A DNA stretch of 64,000 nt, from positions 1 to 64,000 of the forward strand of contig JADKHF010000005.1 in NCBI GenBank assembly GCA_016721865.1, given 5' to 3'. A model generated the notes under the pieces. The model had not been told where the DNA came from. It was given only the letters and a program-made list of their open reading frames with translations, and ran no database searches. Every line of letters starts with the position of its first letter. The first letter of the stretch is position 1. The translations under genes were made by a program, and so were the position numbers. The stretch comes from Nitrosomonas sp. Its GTDB lineage: Bacteria; Pseudomonadota; Gammaproteobacteria; Burkholderiales; Nitrosomonadaceae. This document shows positions 36,792 to 46,889 of the stretch, one piece after another.

Positions 36792-38340
36792 GTTTGATGA
36801 CGACTGTCAAAAGAAAAGCATCAAAATTATTTGATAATTATCTTCTCGATGAGATCGGGGTTCCTATTAAGAATCTAGTCACGGATAGCCGCCTGGTAAA
36901 ACCTGGTGATACGTTTCTGGCCTATGCAGGTGAAGTGACTGACGGGCGTAAATTTATCCCGCAGGCAATAGCGGCAGGTGCCAATGCCGTGCTCTGGGAT
37001 CCGCAAAATTTTTCGTGGAATCCGGAGTGGCGCATCCCGGCATTGGCAATCAATGAACTGAGGAATAAAGCAGGGCTGATAGCCAGTTATGTTTATGGTA
37101 ATCCATCACAAAAATTATGGATGGTCGGAATCACCGGAACCAACGGAAAAACCTCCTGCAGTCATTGGTACGCACAAGCCATGACAAGCCTGGATAAGAA
37201 AACGGCCGTGCTGGGGACATTGGGAAATGGTTTTAGCGGCGAATTGGAGATTGCTGAAAATACAACACCCGAAGCCACAGTGCTGCAGCGCTCGCTGGCA
37301 AAATTTGTCGAACGCGGTGGCAGAGTGTAGCAATGGAAGTATCTTCACACGGCCTGGTGCAAGGGCGGCTCAACGGAACAACGCTCGCAATTGCTGTACT
37401 GACTAATTTATCACGTGAACACCTGGATTATCACCAGGATATGGATTCTTATGCAGCCGCCAAGGCGCGTTTGTTTTTCTGGCCTGAATTAAAGTACGCA
37501 GTCATAAATATGGATGATGTGTTGGGTGTTGAGTTATCGCGCCAGCTCGCTAATAAATCGATCAGAACAATTGGCTATGGATTCCGCTATCCGGAAGAAC
37601 GCTATTCCAATCAATTCAAAATGGTATACGGTTCAAATCTCAAAGTTGATATCGGGGGTATGGAGTTCGATATTGAATTTGAGGATAATCACGAACATTT
37701 GAGAATTGGTTTGCTGGGTAAATTCAATGCATCAAACTTGCTGGCTGTTGTTGCAACTTTGTTGGCAAGTGGAATTCGTTTGCCGGATGCAGTCCGGTCA
37801 CTTCAAAGCATACAACCCATTCCGGGCCGGATGGAAAAATACGAAGGGATTGGCCAACCTATTATTATCGTGGATTACGCACATACGCCTGATGCATTGG
37901 AGAAAGTGCTATGCACATTGCGTGAGCTTTCGCGCACTGCCGGCCAAAAGAAAGGGGCAATCGGGGAAAATGTGCGTGTGTTTTGTGTTGTGGGATGCGG
38001 AGGTGATCGGGACAAAGGCAAGCGTGTGCTGGTCGGTGAAGTGGCTACGCGCCTGGCGGATGAAGTCATTTTTACCAGCGACAATCCACGTACGGAAGAT
38101 CCGCTGAGCATTATTAAAGATATTGTTGCTGGCGCAGGCACAAAGAACTATCAGATAGAGGTTGACCGGGCGTTAGCCATTTATCAGGCAATCGATAATG
38201 CCCAACCCGGGGATATTGTTCTGATTGCGGGTAAGGGCCATGAAAAATTTCAGGAAATAAAAGGACAGAAAATTCCTCTTAATGATGCGGAAGTTGTGCA
38301 ACAAGTGCTCAAGGATTTGGCGATGAAAGTGCGAGTATGA
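36788..38340 (+). CDS. murE: UDP-MurNAc-tripeptide synthetase MurE (frameshift near 37320-37325)
   Basis: MurE adds the third amino acid, expected to be meso-diaminopimelate, to UDP-MurNAc-dipeptide. The first frame has LVTDSRLVKPGDTFLAYAGE and the ATP loop MVGITGTNGKTSCSHW. The second has VAMEVSSHGLVQGRLNGTTL, VLTNLSREHLDYHQDMDSYA, PGRMEKYEG, IIVDYAHTPDALEK, CVVGCGGDRDKGKR and SDNPRTEDP, the Dap-recognition motif being DNPR. One base added in GGCAGAGTGTAGC joins the frames (SVAMEVSSHG). Length is then about 517 residues. It overlaps ftsI and murF by four bases each. Confidence 0.95.
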
Positions 38341-39740
38341 TCATGATGACGGTTAAGGAAGCTGCTGAAATATTGCACGCCGAATGGAGCGGAAAGGATG
38401 TGCTATTTACCGGAGTGAGCACAGATAGCCGCACGCTGAAGGAGGGTGATTTGTTCATCGCTTTAACCGGGGAAAGATTTGATGGCAGCAGATTTGTTAG
38501 TAGCGCTGAGGAGAAAGGCGCCGTTGCCGCGATGATCCAACAAGCGGTTGACGGCAATGATCTGCCAGCCGATCTACCCCTGATTCGTGTCAGGGATACG
38601 AGACTGGGATTGGGGCAATTGGCGGCGCACTGGAGAAACCGTTTTGCAATACCGGTAATTGGAGTCACAGGAAGTAACGGCAAGACTACAGTCAAGGAAA
38701 TGGTTGCAGCAATATTGCGTCAGGCATCAGCAACCGGGAAAGCAGAGGACAATGGGCAGACAGATTATGTATTGGCAACCGAAGGAAATCTCAATAACGA
38801 CATTGGTGTGCCTCAAATGTTATTGAGATTGCGGCAGCAACATCGCTATGCGGTGATTGAAATGGGCATGAATCATGTTGGGGAAATTGCCTATTTGGCA
38901 CAATTAGTAAAACCCAGCATCGCGCTGATTACCAATGCAGGTGCCGCGCATATTGAAGGATTAGGTTCTGTTGAAGCGGTAGCACGCGCCAAAGCTGAGA
39001 TAATTGCAGGACTCGATCAGCAAGGAACCGCCGTCATTAACGCGGATGACAAGTATGCGCCATTGTGGCGTGAATGTGCCGGTGCACGTAAAATAGTCGA
39101 TTTTGGTTTGCGGGAGAAAGCGCAGGTAAGCGCCGAATATCAAGTTGATTTACTGGTAAACAGAATCCGCTTGAAATTGCCGGATGGCGTAGTTGATTTG
39201 AAGTTACAGGCGCCGGGCGTGCATAACGTCTATAACGCAATGGCGGCTGCAGCCGCCGCAGCATTGGGCATCAATAAAGAAACGATTGCAGCTGGATTGG
39301 AGTGTTTTCGGGTGTGCAGGGCCGGATGCAGAAAAAGCTGGGGCTGCATCATGCAATATTAATCGATGATACGTACAACGCAAATCCAGAATCGGTGCGT
39401 GCAGCGCTGGCCGTTCTCGCTGCAACCGGAGGGAAAAAATACTGGTGCTGGGCGATATGGGAGAACTGGGCAAATCGGCCATTGATTTACATCGCACAAT
39501 CGGAAGAGATGCACGCAATGCAGGACTGGATCAATTGCTGACTTTGGGTGAACTCAGCGCCTATGCAACGGAGGAATTTGGTAAAGGGCGCAGCATTTTA
39601 ATACCATCGACGAATTGCTGAATGCGACCGAAAGTTTACTTGGCGATGATGTCACCCTGCTGGTGAAAGGTTCACGCTTTATGCATATGGAGCGTGTGGT
39701 CCGGCAACTGGAACAACCCAAGAGGTTTCCATGCTGCTAA
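38337..39740 (+). CDS. murF: UDP-MurNAc-pentapeptide synthetase MurF (three frame breaks)
   Basis: MurF adds D-Ala-D-Ala. The first frame has FTGVSTDSRTLKEGDLFIAL and the ATP loop PVIGVTGSNGKTTVKEM, TEGNLNNDIGVPQMLL, VIEMGMNHVGEIAYLA and ALITNAGAAHIEGLGS. Breaks occur near 39303-39308, in the A run 39434-39439 and at TTTT 39596-39599. Between them the frames read GRMQKKLGLHHAILIDDTYN, then ILVLGDMGELGKSAIDLH, then TLLVKGSRFMHMERVVRQLE, all in correct MurF order. The last frame ends at TAA 39738-39740, overlapping the mraY start. Restored length is about 468 residues. Three slips in one gene point to locally poor sequence. Confidence 0.93.
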
Positions 39741-40816
39741 CGCTTTCCCAGTGGCTGGCCCAGGATATCCGTGCTTTTAATGTATTTGGTTACATTACAT
39801 TGCGTACTATGCTGGCTGCTCTGACAGCATTGGTTATTTCTTTCATTATTGGCCCGATGATGATACGCAAGCTGACTGTTTACAAAATTGGCCAATCAGT
39901 GCGTGATGATGGTCCACAAACGCATCTTGTGAAAGTGGGTACACCAACGATGGGGGGTGCCTTGATACTGATGTCAGTTGTACTTACTACGATGTTATGG
40001 GCTGATTTAGGCAATCAATATATCTGGGTGGTGTTGCTGACTACTCTGGGTTTTGGCGCAATTGGATGGGTAGATGACTATCGGAAAGTAGTACACCGCA
40101 ACCCAAGGGGACTCTCTGCAGGCGCCAAATTCTTCTGGCAATCGCTGATTGCACTTATCGTTGCGCTGTATCTGGTTTCGATTGCAGAAATACCGGCGCA
40201 AACTGACATGATCGTACCATTCTTCAAGGAAGTTGCGATTCCATTGGGAGTCACAGGTTTTGTGATATTGACCTATTTTGTTATCGTCGGCACCAGCAAT
40301 GCAGTGAATCTTACCGATGGTTTGGACGGTTTGGCGATTATGCCGACTGTCATGATCAGCAGCGCACTTGCTGTTTTTGCCTATGTGGCAGGACATGTTG
40401 TATTTGCCAAGTATCTGGGAATTCCCTATATCCCCAATGCGGGAGAATTGTCCGTATTTTGTGGTTCCATGGCAGGCGCGGGTCTTGCCTTTCTGTGGTT
40501 TAACGCCTATCCCGCTGAAGTATTTATGGGTGATGTGGGAGCGCTGGCTTTGGGTGCTGCATTGGGGATTGTCACTGTCATAGTCCGCCAGGAGATTGTG
40601 CTGGTGATTATGGGCGGCGTTTTTGTGGTGGAAGCGTTATCCGTGATGTTGCAGGTAGCATCATTCAAATTGCTGGGCAAACGCGTTTTTCGCATGGCAC
40701 CGCTGCATCATCATTTTGAATTAAAGGGCTGGAAAGAGAACCAGGTGGTGGTCAGATTCTGGATTATTACCATCATCCTGGTGTTAATTGGATTATCGAC
40801 ATTAAAATTAAGATGA
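39731..40816 (+). CDS. mraY: Phospho-N-acetylmuramoyl-pentapeptide transferase
   Basis: MraY makes lipid I on the inner face of the membrane. The 361-residue protein has about ten membrane helices and the family motifs DDGPQTHLVKVGTPTMGG, GWVDDYRKVVHRNPRGLSAG, NAVNLTDGLDGLAI, FMGDVGALALGAALG and the C-terminal histidine cluster MAPLHHHFELKGW. Catalytic aspartates (VDD and LTDGLDG) are intact. Its start overlaps the restored murF end, and its stop overlaps the murD start by four bases. Confidence 0.98.
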   Translation: MLLTLSQWLAQDIRAFNVFGYITLRTMLAALTALVISFIIGPMMIRKLTVYKIGQSVRDDGPQTHLVKVGTPTMGGALILMSVVLTTMLWADLGNQYIWVVLLTTLGFGAIGWVDDYRKVVHRNPRGLSAGAKFFWQSLIALIVALYLVSIAEIPAQTDMIVPFFKEVAIPLGVTGFVILTYFVIVGTSNAVNLTDGLDGLAIMPTVMISSALAVFAYVAGHVVFAKYLGIPYIPNAGELSVFCGSMAGAGLAFLWFNAYPAEVFMGDVGALALGAALGIVTVIVRQEIVLVIMGGVFVVEALSVMLQVASFKLLGKRVFRMAPLHHHFELKGWKENQVVVRFWIITIILVLIGLSTLKLR

Positions 40817-42228
40817 TTCTGCAAGATAAAACAGCACTGGTGTTAGGAATGGGCGAAACGGGTTTGTCCATGGTGAAATGGCTAGTACGCCAGGGTGCAA
40901 CAGTACGTGCTGCGGATAGTCGCATGGAGCCGCCGCACTGGAAAGAAATCATGGAAGCACATCCAGCAGTACAGGTTTACAAAGGAAAATTTGAAAGCAA
41001 AATTTTTGACGGCATCGAAATGATTGCGATGAGTCCAGGTGTTCCATTGGCGGATCCTTTTGTGCAACAAGCCATTCAGCGTGGCATACCAGTGATAGGT
41101 GACATGGTTCTTTTTGCCTGGGCGCTTGAACAAAGCGATCTGCCAAAACCGAAGGTTGTGGCTATTACAGGGTCGAATGGCAAGACAACAGTAACCGCAA
41201 TGGTCGGTGCTATGTTGAAGAAATCAGGCTGGAACGTAGAAGTGGCAGGGAATATTGGCCCAGCCGTTTTGAATGTACTCATGCAGCAAATGGATGCAGG
41301 TAATTGGCCGCAGGCCTGGGTTTTGGAAACATCCAGCTTTCAATTGGAAACAACTCATAATCTGAATGCAGATGTGGCTACAGTGCTCAATTTGAGCGAA
41401 GATCATTTAGATCGCTATAAGGGCATGCAAGATTATGCGGCGGCAAAAGCGAAAGTTTTTATACATGAAAAGGGTGGTGAAGGCATACAGGTCTTAAACC
41501 GGAATGATCCCGGTGTCTGTGCTATGGCGCTGGCAGGCAGGAAGAAAATCACTTTTGGTTTGGATGAGCCACCTACGCAAAAAGATTTTGGCATCATGCA
41601 CGATGGAGATGATTTATGGCTGGTAGAAGGGGATTTGCAATTAATGAAAACCTCCGAGCTGGTTGTCAATGGTTTGCATAATGCTATCAATGCATTGGCG
41701 GCATTGGCCATGTGTCGCGCATTAGGCGTATCCATGGATCCGCTTTTGTCAGCGCTGCGGGAATTTCGTGGATTACCGCACCGGATGGAAAAGGTTGCTG
41801 CCTTTAACGGCGTTACTTTCTATGATGATTCTAAAAGCACTAATGTGGGTGCAACTGTGGCAGCGCTAAACGGACTGAAACAGAATGTCATTTTAATTGC
41901 CGGTGGTGAAGGGAAGGGACAGGATTTTTCACTTATGAAACAGGCAGTCGCCAATAATGCCCGGGCAGTTGTGTTGATTGGTCGTGATGCGGGAATCATC
42001 GCTGGCGAGTTGAAAGATTGTGGTGTTCCTTTGCATTTTGCAGTTACGATGGAAGAAGCCATGCAGAAAAGCTTTTTGCTGGCACAAGCGGGAGATGTGG
42101 TATTGCTGTCCCCCGCTTGTGCCAGCTTCGATATGTTTAGAAATTATATTCACCGCGCAGAAGTATTTGTCGCGGCCGTCAAAGATATTGAGACCAAATT
42201 CTTTAGTTTTGGACAGAAAAAACATTAA
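40813..42228 (+). CDS. murD: UDP-MurNAc-L-alanine:D-glutamate ligase
   Basis: MurD adds D-glutamate to UDP-MurNAc-L-alanine. The 471-residue frame is intact, with the N-terminal Rossmann part ALVLGMGETGLSMVKWLVRQ and the ATP loop VVAITGSNGKTTVTAMVGA. The central motifs are LETSSFQLETTHNLN and VLNLSEDHLDRYKGMQDYA. The C-terminal domain contains FRGLPHRMEKVA, FYDDSKSTNVGATVAALNGL and VLLSPACASFDMF. It lies between mraY and ftsW with no gap. Confidence 0.98.
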   Translation: MILQDKTALVLGMGETGLSMVKWLVRQGATVRAADSRMEPPHWKEIMEAHPAVQVYKGKFESKIFDGIEMIAMSPGVPLADPFVQQAIQRGIPVIGDMVLFAWALEQSDLPKPKVVAITGSNGKTTVTAMVGAMLKKSGWNVEVAGNIGPAVLNVLMQQMDAGNWPQAWVLETSSFQLETTHNLNADVATVLNLSEDHLDRYKGMQDYAAAKAKVFIHEKGGEGIQVLNRNDPGVCAMALAGRKKITFGLDEPPTQKDFGIMHDGDDLWLVEGDLQLMKTSELVVNGLHNAINALAALAMCRALGVSMDPLLSALREFRGLPHRMEKVAAFNGVTFYDDSKSTNVGATVAALNGLKQNVILIAGGEGKGQDFSLMKQAVANNARAVVLIGRDAGIIAGELKDCGVPLHFAVTMEEAMQKSFLLAQAGDVVLLSPACASFDMFRNYIHRAEVFVAAVKDIETKFFSFGQKKH

Positions 42229-42231
42229 CTG

Positions 42232-43392
42232 ATGATCTATCAAGCAAACAATCAGAAGCAAAGGGTTCTGGCTGATTTTGATCAGGCGCTGGTGTGGTCG
42301 GTTGTGCTGTTGCTGAGTATTGGATTGATCATGATCTATTCAGCCTCCATTGCGATTGCAGAGGCGCAATTTGGCGCTGATCGCGCCGGTTATTATTTAT
42401 TGCGGCACAGCGCTTATCTGGCTGTCGGATTGATATTGGGATTGATTGCCTTTCAGGTGCCTATGCGGGTATGGCAAAAATATGTCACCTATTTATTTAT
42501 GATCAGTGTTTTGATGCTGGCACTCGTTCTTGTTCCCGGTATTGGTCATGAAGTCAATGGCAGCCAGCGTTGGATTTCGCTTTATGTGGTGAATATTCAA
42601 CCATCTGAGTTTGTGAAACTTTTCATGGTGTTGTATGCCGCTGACTATGTCAGTCGCAAAGCAGCCGATTTAAATTCTTTCCTGAAAGGGTTTCTTCCAA
42701 TAACAATAGTCCTGTCTATCGTAGGTTTTTTATTGTTACTGGAACCTGATTTCGGAGCATTTTTTGTAGTGACCGCACTGGTTATGTCTATCCTGTTTCT
42801 GGGGGGCGTCAGTTTAAAAATATTCATTGCGCTGATCGGTATTCTGGCAATTGGTTTGTATGAACTAATTTTGAGTTCAGAATACCGAATGGCTCGAGTA
42901 GTTGCATTTATGGATCCCTGGGCGGATCCGTATGGAAAAGGCTATCAGTTGAGCCATGCACTCATCGCATTTGGTCGCGGCGAATGGTTTGGTGTGGGTT
43001 TGGGAGGTAGTGTCGAGAAACTCTTCTATTTGCCTGAAGCGCATACGGATTTCTTACTTTCGGTACTGGCTGAGGAGCTTGGGTTTATTGGAGTGGCTGC
43101 AGTAATCCTATTGTTTGTCGGGCTCATCATGCGCGCTTTTGTGATCGGCAGGCTGGCGGCAAAACTGGGTAACCCTTTCTCGGCATTGGTAGCGCAGGGA
43201 ATTGGCATCTGGATCGGTGTGCAAGCATTGATCAATATGGGTGTCAATATGGGCGTTTTACCCACCAAAGGGTTAACGTTACCGTTGCTAAGTTTTGGCG
43301 GCAGCAGTATCACAGCAAATTGTATTGCATTAGCAGTAATACTACGGATTGATTGGGAAAATCGCCAGCGGTTGCGGGGGCTTAACGTATGA
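42232..43392 (+). CDS. ftsW: Peptidoglycan glycosyltransferase FtsW
   Basis: FtsW is the SEDS-family polymerase that works with FtsI at the septum. The 386-residue product has about ten membrane helices. SEDS motifs are RWISLYVVNIQPSEFVKLFM, LEPDFGAFFVV, GYQLSHALIAFGRGEWFGVG and LPEAHTDFLLSVLAEELGF, followed by GVLPTKGLTLPLLSFGGSS. These include the conserved catalytic Asp region and the PSE motif. It starts 3 bases after murD and overlaps murG by four bases, consistent with the standard dcw order. Confidence 0.97.
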   Translation: MIYQANNQKQRVLADFDQALVWSVVLLLSIGLIMIYSASIAIAEAQFGADRAGYYLLRHSAYLAVGLILGLIAFQVPMRVWQKYVTYLFMISVLMLALVLVPGIGHEVNGSQRWISLYVVNIQPSEFVKLFMVLYAADYVSRKAADLNSFLKGFLPITIVLSIVGFLLLLEPDFGAFFVVTALVMSILFLGGVSLKIFIALIGILAIGLYELILSSEYRMARVVAFMDPWADPYGKGYQLSHALIAFGRGEWFGVGLGGSVEKLFYLPEAHTDFLLSVLAEELGFIGVAAVILLFVGLIMRAFVIGRLAAKLGNPFSALVAQGIGIWIGVQALINMGVNMGVLPTKGLTLPLLSFGGSSITANCIALAVILRIDWENRQRLRGLNV

Positions 43393-44480
43393 GCGCGCAT
43401 ACCATTCTGATTATGGCTGGCGGTACCGGCGGGCATGTGTTTCCGGGCCTGGCAGTGGCCGATTATCTCCGGCAAGCCGGATGGCGCGTCGTTTGGCTAG
43501 GAACTGAAGCAGGAATGGAGCTAAAGCTGGTGCCGCAACATGGCTATGAAACCGAAGTGATTAGTTTTTCCGGGTTACGGGGTAAGCGATTGATCGCCTG
43601 GTTGATGCTACCGCTACATTTGCTCAAAGCGTTCTGGCAGAGTATCCGGATTATTCAGCGCGTAAAACCTGATGTAGTCCTGGGCATGGGTGGTTATCCG
43701 GCATTCCCCGGCGGCATGATGGCATCACTGTTAAATAAGCCATTGGTGATCCATGAACAGAACTCGGTAGCAGGATTAACCAACAAAGTTCTGGCGAAGC
43801 TGGCGGATAAAATTTTTCTCGGATTCCCGGATGCCATTCTGGCTGATCAAGGAAAAGCGGTATGTTCTGGCAATCCGGTACGTTCGGAGATAGCACAGAT
43901 AGAAGCGCCTGAAAAACGCTTCCTGGAGCGGCAGGGAAAATTGCAGTTGCTGGTGGTAGGCGGCAGTCTGGGAGCGCAAATCTTGAATACCATTGTGCCG
44001 CATGCGCTTAAATTAATACCGGAAAATCAGCGTCCCGTGGTGGTACAACAAGCAGGTACAGCGCATCTGGAAGAAGTTTTAAAGGCTTACGAAGAACTGC
44101 AACTGAACGGTGAAGTGATCGCATTTATAGATGACATGGCAAAACGCTACGCTACCAGTGATCTGGTGCTGTGTCGTGCCGGCGCACTGACCATTGCAGA
44201 ATTAAGCGCAGCAGGCGTCGCCAGCATCCTGGTTCCGTATCCGTATGCGGTGGATGACCATCAAACCAGTAATGCCAGATTTCTTTCTAGCCATGGCGCT
44301 GCCGTGTTATTGCCACAAAGTGAATTGACTGCGCAGAACCTGGCTGAATTGCTGGCAAAATTGACACGGGAAAAATTGCTCGGTATGGCAATCGCTGCGC
44401 GCAGTATGGCAAAACCGGAAGCAACCCGAATCGTGGCTGAGGCCTGTATTGAACTGAGTGGAGCGCTGCATGAAGCATAA
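43389..44480 (+). CDS. murG: UDP-GlcNAc:lipid I GlcNAc transferase MurG
   Basis: MurG converts lipid I to lipid II on the cytoplasmic face. The 363-residue GT-B protein has the glycine-rich loop ILIMAGGTGGHVFPGLAVAD, GMGGYPAFPGGMMASLL, VIHEQNSVAGLTNKVL, GNPVRSEI, VVGGSLGAQILN and LVLCRAGALTIAELSAAGVA followed by DDHQTSNARFL, all typical. It overlaps ftsW and murC at its ends. No irregularities were seen. Confidence 0.98.
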   Translation: MSAHTILIMAGGTGGHVFPGLAVADYLRQAGWRVVWLGTEAGMELKLVPQHGYETEVISFSGLRGKRLIAWLMLPLHLLKAFWQSIRIIQRVKPDVVLGMGGYPAFPGGMMASLLNKPLVIHEQNSVAGLTNKVLAKLADKIFLGFPDAILADQGKAVCSGNPVRSEIAQIEAPEKRFLERQGKLQLLVVGGSLGAQILNTIVPHALKLIPENQRPVVVQQAGTAHLEEVLKAYEELQLNGEVIAFIDDMAKRYATSDLVLCRAGALTIAELSAAGVASILVPYPYAVDDHQTSNARFLSSHGAAVLLPQSELTAQNLAELLAKLTREKLLGMAIAARSMAKPEATRIVAEACIELSGALHEA

Positions 44481-45897
44481 AGTTAAACACATTCATTTTG
44501 TCGGTATCGGTGGCGCGGGCATGAGCGGTATTGCCGAAGTTTTCGTTAATCTGGGCTATCAGGTCAGCGGCTCAGATCTGATGGACAATCAGGTAACTCA
44601 ACGTTTGGCTAGACTGGGTATAACGGTATATGCCGGTCATACCAGCCAGCAGATAGCCGGGGCAGACGTGGTGGTTATCTCGACCGCAGTCAAACCGGAC
44701 AATCCTGAAGTCATTGCAGCCAAAAACAAGAATATTCCGGTTGTGCCGCGTGCCCTGATGTTGGCGGAATTGCTCAGGCTACGCAGCGGCATAGCGATAG
44801 CAGGCACACATGGCAAAACAACCACCACCAGTTTGATTGCCAGCATACTGGCGGCGGCAGATATGGATCCCACATTTGTTATCGGTGGAAAACTGGAAGC
44901 GGCAGGCTGTCATGCGAAATTAGGAAGTGGTGAATTCATCGTTGTCGAAGCGGATGAATCGGATGCTTCATTTTTGTATTTGCAGCCGGTTCTGACCGTG
45001 GTGACAAATATCGATGCGGATCATATGGAAACTTATGGTCATGACTTCAACCGGTTAAAGCAAACATTTGTAGAGTTTGTACAGCACCTGCCCTTTTACG
45101 GAATGGCCGTGGTGTGTGTGGATGATGCCAATGTGCGTGACGTGATGCCGGCTATTACGAAACCTATTACTACGTATGGATTGTCCGAAGATGCGCAGGT
45201 TCGTGCCATCAACATTCAACATGACAATCATCAGATGAGGTTTACCGCGGTGGTGGGCGTAAATGGCTCAGCCCGTAATCTGGAGATTACGCTGAATTTG
45301 CCCGGTTTACATAATATACAGAATGCACTGGCGGCAATTGCGGTTGCCAACGAGATCGGTGTGCCGGATGGGGCGATTGTCAGGGCGCTATTAGAATTCA
45401 AAGGGGTGGAAAGACGTTTTCAGCTATACGGAGAAATTAATTTCTCCGCACAGAAGAGTTTTGCGCTTGTTGATGATTATGGCCATCATCCGGCTGAAAT
45501 GGAGGCAACCATCAAAGCGGCTCGCGGCGCGTTTCCTGGGCGGCGATTGTTGGTGGCATTTCAGCCGCATCGCTACACACGTACCAGAGATGTGTTCGAG
45601 GATTTCACCCGGGTTTTATCGCAAGTTGATGTGTTGTTGCTCACAGAGGTTTATCCAGCAGGCGAAGAGCCTATCGTTGCGGCGGATAGTAAATCATTGG
45701 CACGTTCAATCCGCGTGCAGGGAAAAGTAGAACCCATTTATATTGAGGAAGTGGATGATTTGCCGCCCGCCATACTGAATGTTGTGCAAGATGGCGATGT
45801 TGTGCTGGTGATGGGGGCAGGTTCTGTGGCAAAAGTAGCACCGCATATCGCCCAAATGAGGAATAAATTGATTGTTGTTAATGGTTATGAATACTGA
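44470..45897 (+). CDS. murC: UDP-MurNAc:L-alanine ligase MurC
   Basis: MurC begins the peptide stem by adding L-alanine. ATG 44470, preceded by GAGTGGAG, gives 475 residues starting KHKVKHIHFVGIGGAGMSGI. The upstream GTG at 44458 is possible but less likely. Motifs are GSDLMDNQVTQRLA, the ATP loop IAGTHGKTTTTSLIA, VVEADESDASFLYLQP, NIDADHMETYG, GVERRFQLYGE and DDYGHHPAEMEATIKA followed by FQPHRYTRTRD. The first codons overlap the end of murG. Confidence 0.97.
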   Translation: MKHKVKHIHFVGIGGAGMSGIAEVFVNLGYQVSGSDLMDNQVTQRLARLGITVYAGHTSQQIAGADVVVISTAVKPDNPEVIAAKNKNIPVVPRALMLAELLRLRSGIAIAGTHGKTTTTSLIASILAAADMDPTFVIGGKLEAAGCHAKLGSGEFIVVEADESDASFLYLQPVLTVVTNIDADHMETYGHDFNRLKQTFVEFVQHLPFYGMAVVCVDDANVRDVMPAITKPITTYGLSEDAQVRAINIQHDNHQMRFTAVVGVNGSARNLEITLNLPGLHNIQNALAAIAVANEIGVPDGAIVRALLEFKGVERRFQLYGEINFSAQKSFALVDDYGHHPAEMEATIKAARGAFPGRRLLVAFQPHRYTRTRDVFEDFTRVLSQVDVLLLTEVYPAGEEPIVAADSKSLARSIRVQGKVEPIYIEEVDDLPPAILNVVQDGDVVLVMGAGSVAKVAPHIAQMRNKLIVVNGYEY

Positions 45898-45943
45898 GAA
45901 TCAATGGGAAATGACCAGTTTGTCTCAAAATACAAGGATTGCC

Positions 45944-46889
45944 ATGTCAGTAGCCGATCTATTGACTGGTGATGCGGGCATGCCTGTTCTGCGTGGAGAA
46001 ATGCGTACCCATGAACCCATGAGCAGGCATACTTCCTGGCGTGCCGGGGGACATGCAGACCATTATTACATTCCGGCAGATCTGGATGATTTTTCAAATC
46101 TCCTGCAGGGATCAACGCATGAATCTATTTATGTTATCGGATTGGGAAGTAATCTGCTGGTTAGGGATGGTGGTTTTCGCGGTATGGTGGTAGCGCTGCA
46201 TGCACAATTAAATGATTTGCGATTGATTGAGCAGAATCAATCCGGCGGACTCATTTATGCAGGCGCCGGTGTGGCCTGTGCTAAGGTTGCGCGATTTGCC
46301 GCCAGGCATAATCTGGCCGGTGCAGAGTTTCTGGCAGGCATACCGGGCACAGTGGGTGGAGCACTGGCAATGAATGCCGGGTGCTTTGGATCAGAGACAT
46401 GGAAAATCGTTGAACGTGTGCAGATTATTAATCGAAGCGGGCATGTATTGATGCGCCAACCGGGTGAGTACAAGATTGACTATCGCAGCGTAGACATTGC
46501 AGCGCACAGTTGAAAAGGAATGGTTTGCCGGCGGATATTTCAGATTGCCGCACGGGGATCAGACGGAATCACGGCAACGAATTAAGCAATTGTTGGCGCA
46601 ACGCGTGGATAGTCAACCGCTCAATCAACCGAACGCGGGCTCAGTATTTCGCAATCCCCATGGGGATTATGCAGCGCGTTTAATTGAGGCCTGTGGTTTG
46701 AAGGGATGTAGTATCGGCGGTGCCATGGTTTCACCCAAACATGCCAATTTCATTGTCAATACAGGCAATGCCAATGCGACTGAAATTGAAGCATTGATGA
46801 AGATGGTACAAGACAGGGTTAAGAAAGAGACGGGAGTCGAATTAATCCCGGAAGTTCGGATTATTGGTGATGCCAGGGGGCATTCATAG
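45944..46889 (+). CDS. murB: UDP-N-acetylenolpyruvoylglucosamine reductase MurB (frameshift near 46493-46500)
   Basis: MurB reduces UDP-GlcNAc-enolpyruvate using FAD and NADPH. I chose ATG 45944 because AAGGA sits 6 bases upstream; earlier in-frame ATGs at 45887 and 45911 lie within or next to the murC end. The first frame has HTSWRAGGHADHYYIPADL, YVIGLGSNLLVRDGGFRG, LAGAEFLAGIPGTVGGALAM and NAGCFGSETWK. The second continues LQRTVEKEWFAGGYFRLP, QPNAGSVFRNPHGDYAARLI, GGAMVSPKHANFIVN and VELIPEVRIIG, with the catalytic Ser and Glu in place. Restored length is about 315 residues. Confidence 0.94.
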